Shown here: in pieces, positions 32,627 to 40,007 of the stretch
Layout: each line of letters starts with the position of its first letter
How positions within the stretch are numbered: position 1 is the first letter of the stretch
Source: SIG575 sp964474295
Lineage (GTDB): Bacteria > Bacillota > Clostridia > Oscillospirales > Acutalibacteraceae
DNA length: 40,007 nucleotides
Direction of reading: 5' to 3'
NCBI GenBank assembly: GCA_964474295.1
Contig: CAYYRN010000016.1
Coordinates: 1 to 40,007, forward strand
Program-made: the position numbers and the translations under genes
Notes under the pieces: model-generated
What the model saw: only the letters and a program-made list of their open reading frames with translations
Database searches by the model: none
Told to the model about the DNA's origin: nothing

Positions 32627-35425
32627 ATGGGAAAGAAAGCGTTATCTTTGTTCTTGACATTTGTTTTGGTTTGCGGATGCTTTTCGATTTTCGGGGAAGC
32701 TGTATCAAGCTCAAAAATAACGAACAGCTTAACCTTTGCGGAGCTTACAGAAGAACAGCTTGAAACCGTCAACAACGGCGGAAAAGTTTCCTCCGTTTAT
32801 ACCTCTCGGATGTCAAAAAAAGCAAAAACAAACAAAAATGGTAATCTTCCCGCAGAATTTACTTTATCCTCAGACACTGAAATATCGGCAGGTAACCAAG
32901 GAAAACTTGCTACCTGCTGGGCTTTTTCCGCGCTTGTTTCAAGTGAAACGGGATTAAAGCAAAAAAACATCGACACAAACCTGTCGGAATCCCATCTGGC
33001 GTGGTTTTCGTATTCTTCCGAAAATCAGCAAAAATCATTCGCATACATTTTTTCCGATTACGACCCCTTTATGAACGGCGGGTTCGACTATACCGCCACC
33101 GACTGCCTTGCCAATTGGTACGGCCCTGCCGATGAAGAAAGCTACCCTTATTCAAACAGTGTCATTTCCGAAGATGCCCGCTTTGACTGCGTTGCGCATT
33201 TGCAGAATGTTATTTCGTTCCCCGAATATGAATACGAGGATGAATCTCAGCAAAAGCTTGCCGCAAAAACTCTTGTAAACCAAGTCAAAAGCGAAATGTA
33301 CAAAACTCGTCAGGCTGTTGATGCTTCTTTCCTTTCGAGCAGTTTAAAGCAGTGCTTTAACAGTGAAACAAACGCGTGGTACAATCCCACGGGCAGCCAC
33401 ACAGACCACGCCGTTTCGATTATAGGCTGGGATGACAATTTCCCGAAAGAAAATTTTAACAATTCCGATTCGATTGAAGAAGACGGAGCATGGCTTGTTG
33501 TCAACAGTTGGGGAACCGATTGGGGCGATGACGGACTTTTTTGGCTTTCTTACGAAGATGTAACAATTGACTATGACGGAATTTATCTTTACGAAAGCCG
33601 TGCGAATTACGAAAATATTTATTCTTATGATGAAAGCATACAGTATTCCCCTATCGGCTTTGACGATTCAACGGAAATTTATATGTCCAATGTTTTTTGT
33701 GCGGAAAAGGACGAGGTTCTCGAAGCCGTTTCGTTTTATACAACAGATGTGGAAACACAGTATACGGTCAAAATTTACACCGAACTCGAAAACGGAGAAA
33801 ATCCGTCCTCCGGCAAGCTTGAAGCCGAATTTTCCGGAATTAAATCTCTGCCGGGCTACTATACCGAAAAGCTGACAGAGGGCATTTCACTTAAAGCGGG
33901 CGAAAAATTCAGCGTTGCGGTTTACCTTAAAAATCCCACTCAAATTTTGACGGCGCAGGTTGAAGCGATATATATGGATTACAAAATCCAAAGCAGTGAG
34001 GATGTCGGAGAAAAAGGCGAAAGCTTTGTCAGTCGAGACGGTGAAAGCTGGGAGGATATTTACGGAAAAACCGTAAAGGGATTTGACGGAAACGCCTATA
34101 TGCGTTTGGGAAACTTCGCAATTAAAGCCTTTACGAGCGAAGATAAATATGTGAAATTTTCCGTTGACAGCGGTGAAATTCCTTTCACCGAAAAGCTTGA
34201 GCTTCAATGCCTGAGCGCTGATGAAATTTATTACACAACAGACGGCAGTGACCCGAAAATCGACGGTATTCTTTATACCGAGCCTGTTTCGGTATTATGC
34301 AAATCGACTGTGAAAGCAGTGGCAAAACGTGACGGTGTTTTCGGCAAGGTTTATTCGAGAACATATTCGCAGGCGGCGGCAACGCTGACGAGTCTTGTTT
34401 TTTCAAGTGCCTATTCAAAAACCGAAGTTGATGTGAGCGAAAACAACATAGGCGATATTTTGGTGGATAATTCGTGCCGAGAGGTTGAAATAACCGCCGT
34501 TTCGTCTCACAATATTTCAATCAACGAAATGCCTGTTCAAAGCGGCGAGACGGTAAAGCTTGCTTTGGAGGAATATGAAGAAAACAAAGTTGTCATAACC
34601 GTAAGCGAAAACGGTTACAGGGACAGAACGTACACTGCGGCGGTTTTTATAAATCCTATCGGGTATGATTACGAAAACGAAACCGTATTTTTTGACGAAG
34701 AAAAAGTCACCGTTCAAACAAAATACTATCAGCCGGTAAAAAACGGACAAAGTGTCACACGGTGGCTTGATGCAAGTTATTCTATGACTTTCTCGGTTGA
34801 GCTTGAGGAAAAATCTCTCCTGGTCAATCTTCCCGAAAGAAAATCTCTGCCGATGCCCGACATAGATTATCTGAACGAACGTTCCGTGCAAAAATACGGA
34901 AGCCGTGTATACTATAAGCTTTCGGAAGACGAAAGCTTCGATGAAGAACATTATGCGGAAAACGGTTATATTCCCGCATTTCCGGGAAAAACCGTGTATC
35001 TTTACAGAAAAGCCGGCAACGGAAAATTTTCATCGAAAACGGTTGAATGGGTAATACCCGAAAGACCGTCTTTGCCCGATGTTCAGGCGGAAAAGGTAAA
35101 GAAAACCAAAGTAAAGCTGACTTATTACGAAAATCTTTCTTATTCCTGCCTTGACGAAAGCGTAAAAATATCCGAAGGAACATTTAAAAATCTTACTCCG
35201 GGGGAAAACTATTTGTTCGAGGTGTTCATTCCCGCAACAGATAAATCTTTTTCTTCGGAAATTCGGTATCTTGAAATCACATCAAAAACGGATAAGTGGT
35301 TTGAGAGCTTAAAAGAAAGCATTAACAACGAAAATAACGGCGATTCTTTTTTAAACTCCGTAAGGGTGTTTTTTGCAAAAATCATTTATAATGTCAGAAT
35401 CTTTTTATTAAATATTTTTGAATAA
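32627..35425 (+). CDS. Secreted C1 (papain) family peptidase, multidomain
   Basis: A 932-residue exported cysteine protease. Signal peptide at residues 1-25, then a pro-like segment (about 26-78). The papain core has Gln 91 and Cys 97 (GNQGKLATCWAF), His 261 (TDHAVSIIGWDD) and Asn 293 (VVNSWGTDWGDDG). A beta-rich domain follows (about 315-510), like the lectin-like domain often found after such cores. A chitobiase-type CHB_HEX_C_1 module comes next (YYTTDGSDPKIDG), then further beta modules with a cadherin-like/Ig look. The amphipathic end VRVFFAKIIYNVRIFLLNIF may bind membrane. There is no LPXTG. ATG 32627 sits 9 bases after AAGGGG; GTG 32624 is an alternative. Confidence 0.9.
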   Translation: MGKKALSLFLTFVLVCGCFSIFGEAVSSSKITNSLTFAELTEEQLETVNNGGKVSSVYTSRMSKKAKTNKNGNLPAEFTLSSDTEISAGNQGKLATCWAFSALVSSETGLKQKNIDTNLSESHLAWFSYSSENQQKSFAYIFSDYDPFMNGGFDYTATDCLANWYGPADEESYPYSNSVISEDARFDCVAHLQNVISFPEYEYEDESQQKLAAKTLVNQVKSEMYKTRQAVDASFLSSSLKQCFNSETNAWYNPTGSHTDHAVSIIGWDDNFPKENFNNSDSIEEDGAWLVVNSWGTDWGDDGLFWLSYEDVTIDYDGIYLYESRANYENIYSYDESIQYSPIGFDDSTEIYMSNVFCAEKDEVLEAVSFYTTDVETQYTVKIYTELENGENPSSGKLEAEFSGIKSLPGYYTEKLTEGISLKAGEKFSVAVYLKNPTQILTAQVEAIYMDYKIQSSEDVGEKGESFVSRDGESWEDIYGKTVKGFDGNAYMRLGNFAIKAFTSEDKYVKFSVDSGEIPFTEKLELQCLSADEIYYTTDGSDPKIDGILYTEPVSVLCKSTVKAVAKRDGVFGKVYSRTYSQAAATLTSLVFSSAYSKTEVDVSENNIGDILVDNSCREVEITAVSSHNISINEMPVQSGETVKLALEEYEENKVVITVSENGYRDRTYTAAVFINPIGYDYENETVFFDEEKVTVQTKYYQPVKNGQSVTRWLDASYSMTFSVELEEKSLLVNLPERKSLPMPDIDYLNERSVQKYGSRVYYKLSEDESFDEEHYAENGYIPAFPGKTVYLYRKAGNGKFSSKTVEWVIPERPSLPDVQAEKVKKTKVKLTYYENLSYSCLDESVKISEGTFKNLTPGENYLFEVFIPATDKSFSSEIRYLEITSKTDKWFESLKESINNENNGDSFLNSVRVFFAKIIYNVRIFLLNIFE

Positions 35426-35456
35426 TATAAAATTATTATAAAAAATAAAGAAAAAT

Positions 35457-35485
35457 TTGACGAAACGGGAAAAAAGTTTTATAAT
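35457..35485 (+). promoter_or_regulatory. Promoter of rfbA-rfbC-rfbD
   Basis: TTGACG (35457-35462), 17-base spacer, TATAAT (35480-35485), about 50 bases before the rfbA start. Confidence 0.8.
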
Positions 35486-35537
35486 GTGTTTGTATGCTAC
35501 CGAAAATTATTTTTTTCAAGCAAAGGAGCGTGTTTAA

Positions 35538-36476
35538 GTGAAAGGAATTATTCTTGCCGGCGGTTCGGGAACAAGACTGTATCCCCTAACAATGGTTACG
35601 AGTAAACAGCTTTTACCGGTTTATGATAAACCGATGATATATTATCCGCTTTCGGTATTGATGTTGGCGGGCATCAGAGATATACTTATAATTTCCACTG
35701 TTGACGACACACCTAAATTCAAAAATCTTTTGGGTGACGGCAAGCAATTCGGCTTAAAGCTTTCTTACGCTGTTCAGGAAAAGCCGGAGGGACTTGCACA
35801 GGCATTTGTTATCGGTGAAAAGTTCATCGGTAAAGACAACGTTGCGATGGTGCTTGGCGACAACATCTTCTACGGCAGCGGTCTCGGTCATATGCTGCGT
35901 CAGGCTGCAAGACGTGAAGAAGGTGCAACTATTTTCGGCTATTACGTCGAGGATCCGAGAGCTTTCGGCGTTGTGGAATTTAATAAAAAAGGACAAGCTG
36001 TTTCTATTGAAGAGAAACCGCAAAATCCGAAATCCAACTATGCCGTTACGGGGCTTTATTTCTACGATAACAAGGTTGTCGAATACGCAAAAGGACTTAA
36101 AAAAAGCGAAAGAGGCGAATATGAGATAACCGACATCAATAGGATGTATCTTGAAGCGGGAAACCTTGAGGTCAAAACAATGGGCAGAGGCTTTGCGTGG
36201 CTTGACACGGGAACCGTCGATTCGCTGATGGATGCCGGTAATTTTATAAAGACCATAGAAACCTTGCAGGGAATAAAAATTTCGGCTCCCGAAGAAATTG
36301 CATACAATATGCGTTGGATAACGAAAAATAAGCTTATCGAATCAGCTAAAAAATACGGTAAATCCTCCTACGGTCAGCACCTTATGCGTGTTGCGGAAGG
36401 AAAAATTCTCTATGCGGATAAACCCGGTCAAAGACCGCATTGGGGACGTGAGGATGAGAACACAACAAAAAGCTGA
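35538..36476 (+). CDS. rfbA: Glucose-1-phosphate thymidylyltransferase
   Basis: First enzyme of dTDP-L-rhamnose synthesis: glucose 1-phosphate + dTTP gives dTDP-glucose. It has 312 residues, slightly longer than the usual 290 through a C-terminal tail. The nucleotide-binding GGSGTRLYPLT, the YDKPMIYYPLS segment, LGDNIFYG and WLDTGTVDSLMDA are family marks. The start is GTG 35538 with AAGGAG 9 bases upstream. It leads the rfbA-rfbC-rfbD unit from a strong promoter; rfbC begins 24 bases after the stop. Confidence 0.96.
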   Translation: MKGIILAGGSGTRLYPLTMVTSKQLLPVYDKPMIYYPLSVLMLAGIRDILIISTVDDTPKFKNLLGDGKQFGLKLSYAVQEKPEGLAQAFVIGEKFIGKDNVAMVLGDNIFYGSGLGHMLRQAARREEGATIFGYYVEDPRAFGVVEFNKKGQAVSIEEKPQNPKSNYAVTGLYFYDNKVVEYAKGLKKSERGEYEITDINRMYLEAGNLEVKTMGRGFAWLDTGTVDSLMDAGNFIKTIETLQGIKISAPEEIAYNMRWITKNKLIESAKKYGKSSYGQHLMRVAEGKILYADKPGQRPHWGREDENTTKS

Positions 36477-36500
36477 CAGAGTGAAAGGAACAATACCGAT

Positions 36501-37085
36501 ATGAACATTACCGAAACCTCACTTGCGGGTGCTTTTATTATAGAGCCGAAAGTTTTCGGTGACCACAGAGGATGGTTTATGGAAAGCTATAATAAAAACA
36601 TTCTTTCGCAGGCAGGCATTGACATAGATTTTGTGCAGGATAACCGTTCTTTTTCGCAAAAAAAAGGAACACTCAGGGGCTTGCACTGTCAAAAAAATCC
36701 GAATAGTCAGGCAAAACTCGTAACTTGTATAAAAGGTGCAGTGCTTGACGTTATTGTCGATATAAGAGAGGGTTCTCCGAGTTATCTTAAATGGATATCC
36801 GTTGAGCTTACGGAAGAAAACAAAAAACAGCTTTTTGTTCCCAAGGGTTTTCTTCACGGTTTTGTAACGCTGAGGGATAATACCGAGTTTTCCTATAAGG
36901 TTGATGATTATTATTCGCCTGAAAACGACAGGAGCATTTGCTTCTGCGATGAAATTTTCAGTGTCGATTGGGGCATAGAAAACCCCGTTTTAAGCGAAAA
37001 AGACATCAAAGCACCTAAATTTGAAGACAGCGACGTAAAATTTTTCTATGATGATTTTGTCAAAAAAGCCGAGGTTTTGAAATGA
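36501..37085 (+). CDS. rfbC: dTDP-4-dehydrorhamnose 3,5-epimerase
   Basis: Third step: double epimerisation of dTDP-4-keto-6-deoxyglucose. A 194-residue cupin-fold protein. Family motifs are FGDHRGWFMESY, VQDNRSFSQKKGTLRGLHCQ (catalytic His in LRGLHCQ), KLVTCIKGAVLDVIVDIREGSP, PKGFLHGFVTL and YKVDDYYSPENDR. A GAAAGG site precedes the ATG. The stop overlaps the rfbD start by 4 bases (ATGA), giving translational coupling. Confidence 0.96.
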   Translation: MNITETSLAGAFIIEPKVFGDHRGWFMESYNKNILSQAGIDIDFVQDNRSFSQKKGTLRGLHCQKNPNSQAKLVTCIKGAVLDVIVDIREGSPSYLKWISVELTEENKKQLFVPKGFLHGFVTLRDNTEFSYKVDDYYSPENDRSICFCDEIFSVDWGIENPVLSEKDIKAPKFEDSDVKFFYDDFVKKAEVLK

Positions 37086-37936
37086 AAATTCTTGTAACGG
37101 GTGTTTGCGGTCAGTTGGGGTATGATGTTGTTAAGGAACTCGAAAAAAGGTCAATTGAATATGTCGCCTGCGACAAAAAAGATTTCGATATAACGGATAA
37201 AGCTTCAACGGAAGAATTTATTTTAAAAAACAAACCCGACGGTGTAATCCACTGTGCGGCATATACGGCTGTCGATAAAGCGGAAGAAGATGAAGAAACG
37301 TGCCGCAGGGTGAATTCGGACGGCAGTTTGAACATTGCCAAAGCCTGCGAAAAGGCAGGTGCAAAAATGATTTATGTAAGCACCGACTACGTTTTCGGCG
37401 GTGACGGAAACGAGCCTTATGAAGTGTTTGACGCAAAAAATCCGCAAAACGTTTACGGAAAAACAAAGCTTGACGGCGAAGAAAATGTGCTTGAAAATTG
37501 TTCGAGAGCCTTTGTTGTGAGAACATCGTGGGTTTACGGATTGAACGGGGCGAATTTTGTAAAAACAATGCGTCGCCTTGCACAGACTATGGATGAAATA
37601 AACGTTGTTGCCGACCAAATCGGCTCCCCAACTTATACCCGTGATTTAGCCGTCTTGCTTGTGAATATGATTTTAAGCGAAAAATACGGCGTTTACCACG
37701 CTTCAAACGAGGGATTTATAAGCTGGGCTGATTTTGCGGAAAATATAATGAAGAAATCGGGGCTTTCCGCAAAAATAAACCGTATTTTAACATCCGATTA
37801 TCCGTCAAAAGCAAAAAGACCTTTAAATTCACGTCTTTCAAAAAAATCCCTTACCGATAACGGCTTTGAACTTTTGCCGTGTCAGGAGGATGCCTTGAGT
37901 AGATACATAAAAGAGCTTGACGAAAATCAGCAATGA
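37082..37936 (+). CDS. rfbD: dTDP-4-dehydrorhamnose reductase
   Basis: Final step: NAD(P)H-dependent reduction to dTDP-L-rhamnose. A 284-residue short-chain dehydrogenase of the extended type: nucleotide-binding TGVCGQLGYDVV, CAAYTAVDKAEEDEE, YVSTDYVFGGDG, YGKTKLDGE (active-site Tyr/Lys) and RTSWVYGLNGANFVKTM. It overlaps rfbC by 4 bases and is followed by a strong terminator, closing the unit. Glycosyltransferases that would use the product are not in this window, so the polymer decorated cannot be named. Confidence 0.96.
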   Translation: MKILVTGVCGQLGYDVVKELEKRSIEYVACDKKDFDITDKASTEEFILKNKPDGVIHCAAYTAVDKAEEDEETCRRVNSDGSLNIAKACEKAGAKMIYVSTDYVFGGDGNEPYEVFDAKNPQNVYGKTKLDGEENVLENCSRAFVVRTSWVYGLNGANFVKTMRRLAQTMDEINVVADQIGSPTYTRDLAVLLVNMILSEKYGVYHASNEGFISWADFAENIMKKSGLSAKINRILTSDYPSKAKRPLNSRLSKKSLTDNGFELLPCQEDALSRYIKELDENQQ

Positions 37937-37956
37937 GCAAAAAAATAAAAGCAATC

Positions 37957-38003
37957 AAGCCTAAGCTATTGCCCTAACAGACAGTAGCTTAGGCTTATTT
38001 TTT
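37957..38003 (+). terminator. Terminator after rfbD
   Basis: A perfect 12-bp stem (37957-37968 with 37985-37996) with a 16-base loop and ATTTTTTG tail. Confidence 0.9.
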
Positions 38004-38024
38004 GTTTTCATAAAAGTTAACAGC

Positions 38025-38060
38025 AAAAAATTCCGCCCATTTTCGTGAACGGAATTTTTT
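38025..38060 (-). terminator. Terminator of tRNA-Pro
   Basis: An 11-bp stem (38025-38035 with 38050-38060) that ends in six T on the minus strand, immediately past the tRNA 3' end. Confidence 0.85.
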
Positions 38061-38136
38061 TGGTCGAGGTGACAGGACTCGAACCTGCGGCATCTTGCTC
38101 CCAAAGCAAGCGCCCTACCAGCTGGGCGACACCTCG
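38061..38136 (-). tRNA. tRNA-Pro (anticodon TGG)
   Basis: A 76-base tRNA on the minus strand with encoded CCA. The acceptor stem CGAGGTG/CACCTCG is perfect. The anticodon stem CTTGC/GCAAG holds the loop TTTGGGA, giving anticodon TGG. The T-arm carries GGTTCGAGTCC. It starts about 22 bases from its consensus promoter and ends at a strong terminator, so it is a single-gene unit. Confidence 0.96.
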
Positions 38137-38158
38137 AAGTTATTTTACTGACCTGTAT

Positions 38159-38187
38159 ATTATACATTAAACAAAATTCCTTGTCAA
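38159..38187 (-). promoter_or_regulatory. Promoter of tRNA-Pro
   Basis: Minus strand TTGACA (38182-38187), 17-base spacer, TATAAT (38159-38164): full consensus. Confidence 0.88.
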
Positions 38188-38201
38188 CGATTTATTTTTT
38201 G

Positions 38202-38230
38202 TTGCAATAAATTAATATAAATGGTACAAT
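38202..38230 (+). promoter_or_regulatory. Promoter of the dCMP deaminase gene
   Basis: TTGCAA (38202-38207), 17-base spacer, TACAAT (38225-38230), 30 bases before the ATG. Confidence 0.65.
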
Positions 38231-38260
38231 GATTTTATCACGAAGAGGGAGGAAGATAAA

Positions 38261-38758
38261 ATGAATAAGCGTAAAGACTACATATCGTGGGATGAATATT
38301 TTATGGGCGTTGCTCAATTGGCTTCGCAAAGAAGCAAAGACCCGAACACTCAAGTCGGGGCTTGCATTGTTGACAGCAACAACAAAATCGTGTCGGTAGG
38401 TTACAACGGCTTTCCGATAGGCTGCAGTGATGATGATTTTCCCTGGGCACGTGAAGGTGACGAATACGAAACGAAATACCCTTATGTGTGTCACGCAGAA
38501 CTCAACGCAATTCTTAATCACCGAGGTTCAAGCCTTGAAGGGTGCAAGGTTTATGTTCCGCTTTTTCCGTGCAACGAATGTGCCAAAGCCATTATACAAA
38601 GCGGAATTAAAGAAGTGATTTATATTTCCGATAAATATCACGATTCCGTAGGCACGAAAGCTTCAAGAAGAATGCTTGATGCCGCGGGAGTTTATTATCA
38701 CAAGCTTGAAAGCAAGCGTATGGAGCTGATAGTCGATTTCAGGGAAGAAAACATCTGA
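38261..38758 (+). CDS. Deoxycytidylate (dCMP) deaminase
   Basis: A 165-residue zinc-dependent deaminase that converts dCMP to dUMP for thymidylate synthesis. Zinc/catalytic motifs are CHAELNA (His 78, Glu 80) and PCNECAK (Cys 104, Cys 107). The dCMP-type N-terminal WDEYFMGVAQLASQRSKDPNTQVGACIVD and GYNGFPIGCSDDDFPW are clear and match ComEB/dCMP deaminases. A tail with YHKLESKRMELIVDF completes it. GGGAGG lies before the ATG. It is a single gene divergent from tRNA-Pro. A competence role like B. subtilis ComEB is not implied, since no com genes are adjacent. Confidence 0.93.
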   Translation: MNKRKDYISWDEYFMGVAQLASQRSKDPNTQVGACIVDSNNKIVSVGYNGFPIGCSDDDFPWAREGDEYETKYPYVCHAELNAILNHRGSSLEGCKVYVPLFPCNECAKAIIQSGIKEVIYISDKYHDSVGTKASRRMLDAAGVYYHKLESKRMELIVDFREENI

Positions 38759-38764
38759 TTTCTA

Positions 38765-38793
38765 TTGACAAATTTGCTTTTATGTAGTAAATT
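38765..38793 (+). promoter_or_regulatory. Promoter of the 336-aa lipoprotein gene
   Basis: TTGACA (38765-38770), 17-base spacer, TAAATT (38788-38793). Confidence 0.65.
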
Positions 38794-38855
38794 ATAGTTT
38801 GAGGGCAAATAATTTTTGTCTAATTACACAATAACCGAAAAGGGGTAATTTTACA

Positions 38856-39866
38856 ATGAAAAAGTTTTTAGCACTTCTTATGGCTGCGGCAATGCTTTTC
38901 TCTTTTGCTGCTTGCGGCGATGATAAGAAAGACGGTGAAACAACGACCGAAACCACCACGGCAGAAAGCGTTGCAGCCGGCAGCGAAGAAGAAACAACTG
39001 CCGACACAACAAGCGAAGAAGAGGAAGAAGTTACCGAAGAAGTCACAGAGGTTGTGACAGACAAAGACGGTGAAGCCGTAACTGACAAAGAAGGTCACGC
39101 AGTTACCGAAAAAGTAACAAAAAAAAGGACAGAAAAACAGACAAAGAGAACAGAAGAAAAAACTTCCAAAAAGCAAACAACTCCCGTAAAAACGGAAGAC
39201 CCCTCAAAGTGGTCAACGGCAAAAGTGCTTGAGTATTATCAGACAGCTACGGCAAAGGTTGTTTCTTCAAAACCCGGTTATACAAAAACAAGATCGTCAA
39301 CTCTCAACGGATACAAAGCAGGTGCTATTTTGACAGCATCGAAAAGCCTTGTTCTTAAATTCCTCGGTGTCGGTGATGAAAACAAATTTGAAGCTAAGGT
39401 TACAAAAGGCACAAACACAACAGATACAAAGTGCGGCGATTTCCTTAGAAAGAGTACCCTTACAACAAGCGATGTAAACTCCGCAAAAGCTGTGAAGAAC
39501 GGTTCAAATTACGTTATCACAATAAGCATCAAGAACGGTTCAAGCTCGATTTCCGGCGGTTCAAACGCAAAGAACAATTCACCCCTTGACAAATGCGGCA
39601 TTTGTGTCGGAGAAACGGACAGATCGGGTTATGACCACAAAACATCCATCATCTGCTACAACGCTCTTAAAGACATTGCAAGCGGTATGGTTATGTCCGA
39701 AAAAACATCAAACTGCAAAGCCGTTGCAACCGTTAATGCAGCAACAGGCGAAATTTCAAAGCTCGTTGTTTCTTGGGATGCAAGTGCGGAAATTTCAAAG
39801 GTTTACGGTTCGGAAGCTACACTCAGCGCTTCAACGACAGTTACTTACTCAGGCTTCGGCTGGTAA
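38856..39866 (+). CDS. Lipoprotein with Thr/Glu-rich linker and VTDK repeats
   Basis: A 336-residue predicted lipoprotein: lipobox FAAC with Cys 20. A low-complexity Thr/Glu stalk runs from about 25 to 70. Degenerate repeats VTDKDGEA, VTDKEGHA and VTEK then appear (about 67-88), followed by a Lys/Thr-rich basic stretch (about 88-110). Charge flips from strongly acidic to strongly basic within this stalk. The globular C-terminal part (about 115-336) has many beta strands and conserved-looking Cys (KCGDF, KCGICVG, SIICYN, NCKA). No family is named. AAAGGGG precedes the ATG. It is a single gene with its own promoter and terminator. Such Thr-rich lipoproteins are frequent in Ruminococcaceae (from memory). 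Confidence 0.82.
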   Translation: MKKFLALLMAAAMLFSFAACGDDKKDGETTTETTTAESVAAGSEEETTADTTSEEEEEVTEEVTEVVTDKDGEAVTDKEGHAVTEKVTKKRTEKQTKRTEEKTSKKQTTPVKTEDPSKWSTAKVLEYYQTATAKVVSSKPGYTKTRSSTLNGYKAGAILTASKSLVLKFLGVGDENKFEAKVTKGTNTTDTKCGDFLRKSTLTTSDVNSAKAVKNGSNYVITISIKNGSSSISGGSNAKNNSPLDKCGICVGETDRSGYDHKTSIICYNALKDIASGMVMSEKTSNCKAVATVNAATGEISKLVVSWDASAEISKVYGSEATLSASTTVTYSGFGW

Positions 39867-39923
39867 AATTCGATACATTTCGGCATTTTAAAAGTCAATA
39901 AAAATGCTGAGCGAATAAAATAT

Positions 39924-39965
39924 AAACAGGATTCTTTTGGTGTAAAATCCAAAGGAATCCTGTTT
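39924..39965. terminator. Bidirectional terminator at the window end
   Basis: A 17-bp stem (39924-39940 with 39949-39965, one G-T pair) with an 8-base loop; T-rich on both sides. It serves the lipoprotein gene and the convergent AraC-type gene. Confidence 0.85.
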
Positions 39966-40007
39966 TACTTTCTGTACTCACTCGGTGTACATCCGTAGAG
40001 CTTGCGG
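39965..40007 (-). CDS. AraC-family regulator, C-terminal end only
   Basis: On the minus strand the last 13 codons read RKLYGCTPSEYRK then stop. This is the typical end of the second helix-turn-helix of AraC/XylS regulators (F-K-K-x-x-G-x-T-P-x-x-Y-R). The rest lies outside the window, so no effector domain can be described. It is convergent with the lipoprotein gene and shares its terminator. Confidence 0.65.
   Translation of the reverse strand, partial: RKLYGCTPSEYRK

Overview
The window looks like a draft-assembly contig from a Gram-positive gut-type Clostridia bacterium, most likely near Ruminococcaceae/Oscillospirales. The grounds are: low-to-moderate GC; gyrB-gyrA and rpmG-secE-nusG-rplK-rplA / rplJ-rplL arrangements; a Firmicutes-type L10 leader; tRNAs with encoded CCA; many Thr/Glu-rich lipoproteins; strong AGGAGG-like ribosome binding sites with some TTG/GTG starts; and near-consensus sigma-A promoters, nearly all with 17-bp spacers. 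No taxon can be proven from this sequence alone. A run of 100 N inside lepA shows that it is a scaffold.

Layout. 1-6240: 3' end of gyrB, gyrA, then hisS-aspS, closed by a bidirectional terminator. 6256-8720: a radical SAM/SPASM protein divergent from a VTT-domain membrane protein, followed by an untracked 58-aa small protein. 8748-12500: translation/transcription block rpmG, secE, nusG, rplK, rplA, then the L10 leader with rplJ-rplL; rpoB/rpoC do not follow. 12502-18176 (minus strand): lipoproteins, two tandem paralogous secreted proteins with fibronectin-III-like repeats, and a TIM-barrel sugar isomerase-like protein. 18177-22068: ychF, then a divergent two-component system (7TM LytS-type kinase plus response regulator with a SARP-like output). 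22136-27437: rfbB, a DUF1015 protein, lepA (gapped) and a GH125 alpha-mannosidase. 27459-30154: a 49-aa acidic small protein, a secreted alpha/beta hydrolase, tRNA-Ala(GGC) enclosed in a long inverted repeat, and azlC-azlD. 30167-35425: a secreted metallophosphoesterase divergent from a three-gene unit (SurA-like lipoprotein, C_GCAxxG_C_C redox protein, secreted papain-family protease). 35457-38003: rfbA-rfbC-rfbD. 38025-40007: tRNA-Pro(TGG), a dCMP deaminase, a lipoprotein, and the last codons of an AraC-type regulator.

Functionally the window is mainly housekeeping: DNA topology, tRNA charging, ribosome assembly and translation GTPases. The accessory content is surface-directed: dTDP-rhamnose synthesis split over two loci, secreted repeat proteins, lipoproteins and a protease, plus an orphan-looking sensor system. 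I found no CRISPR array, prophage, transposon or obvious defence island. The best candidates for something undescribed are the small proteins at 8544 and 27536, the tRNA-Ala in its inverted-repeat stem, the two hairpins sharing one 10-bp arm sequence, the lipoprotein/redox/protease operon, and the kinase paired with an unusual response regulator.
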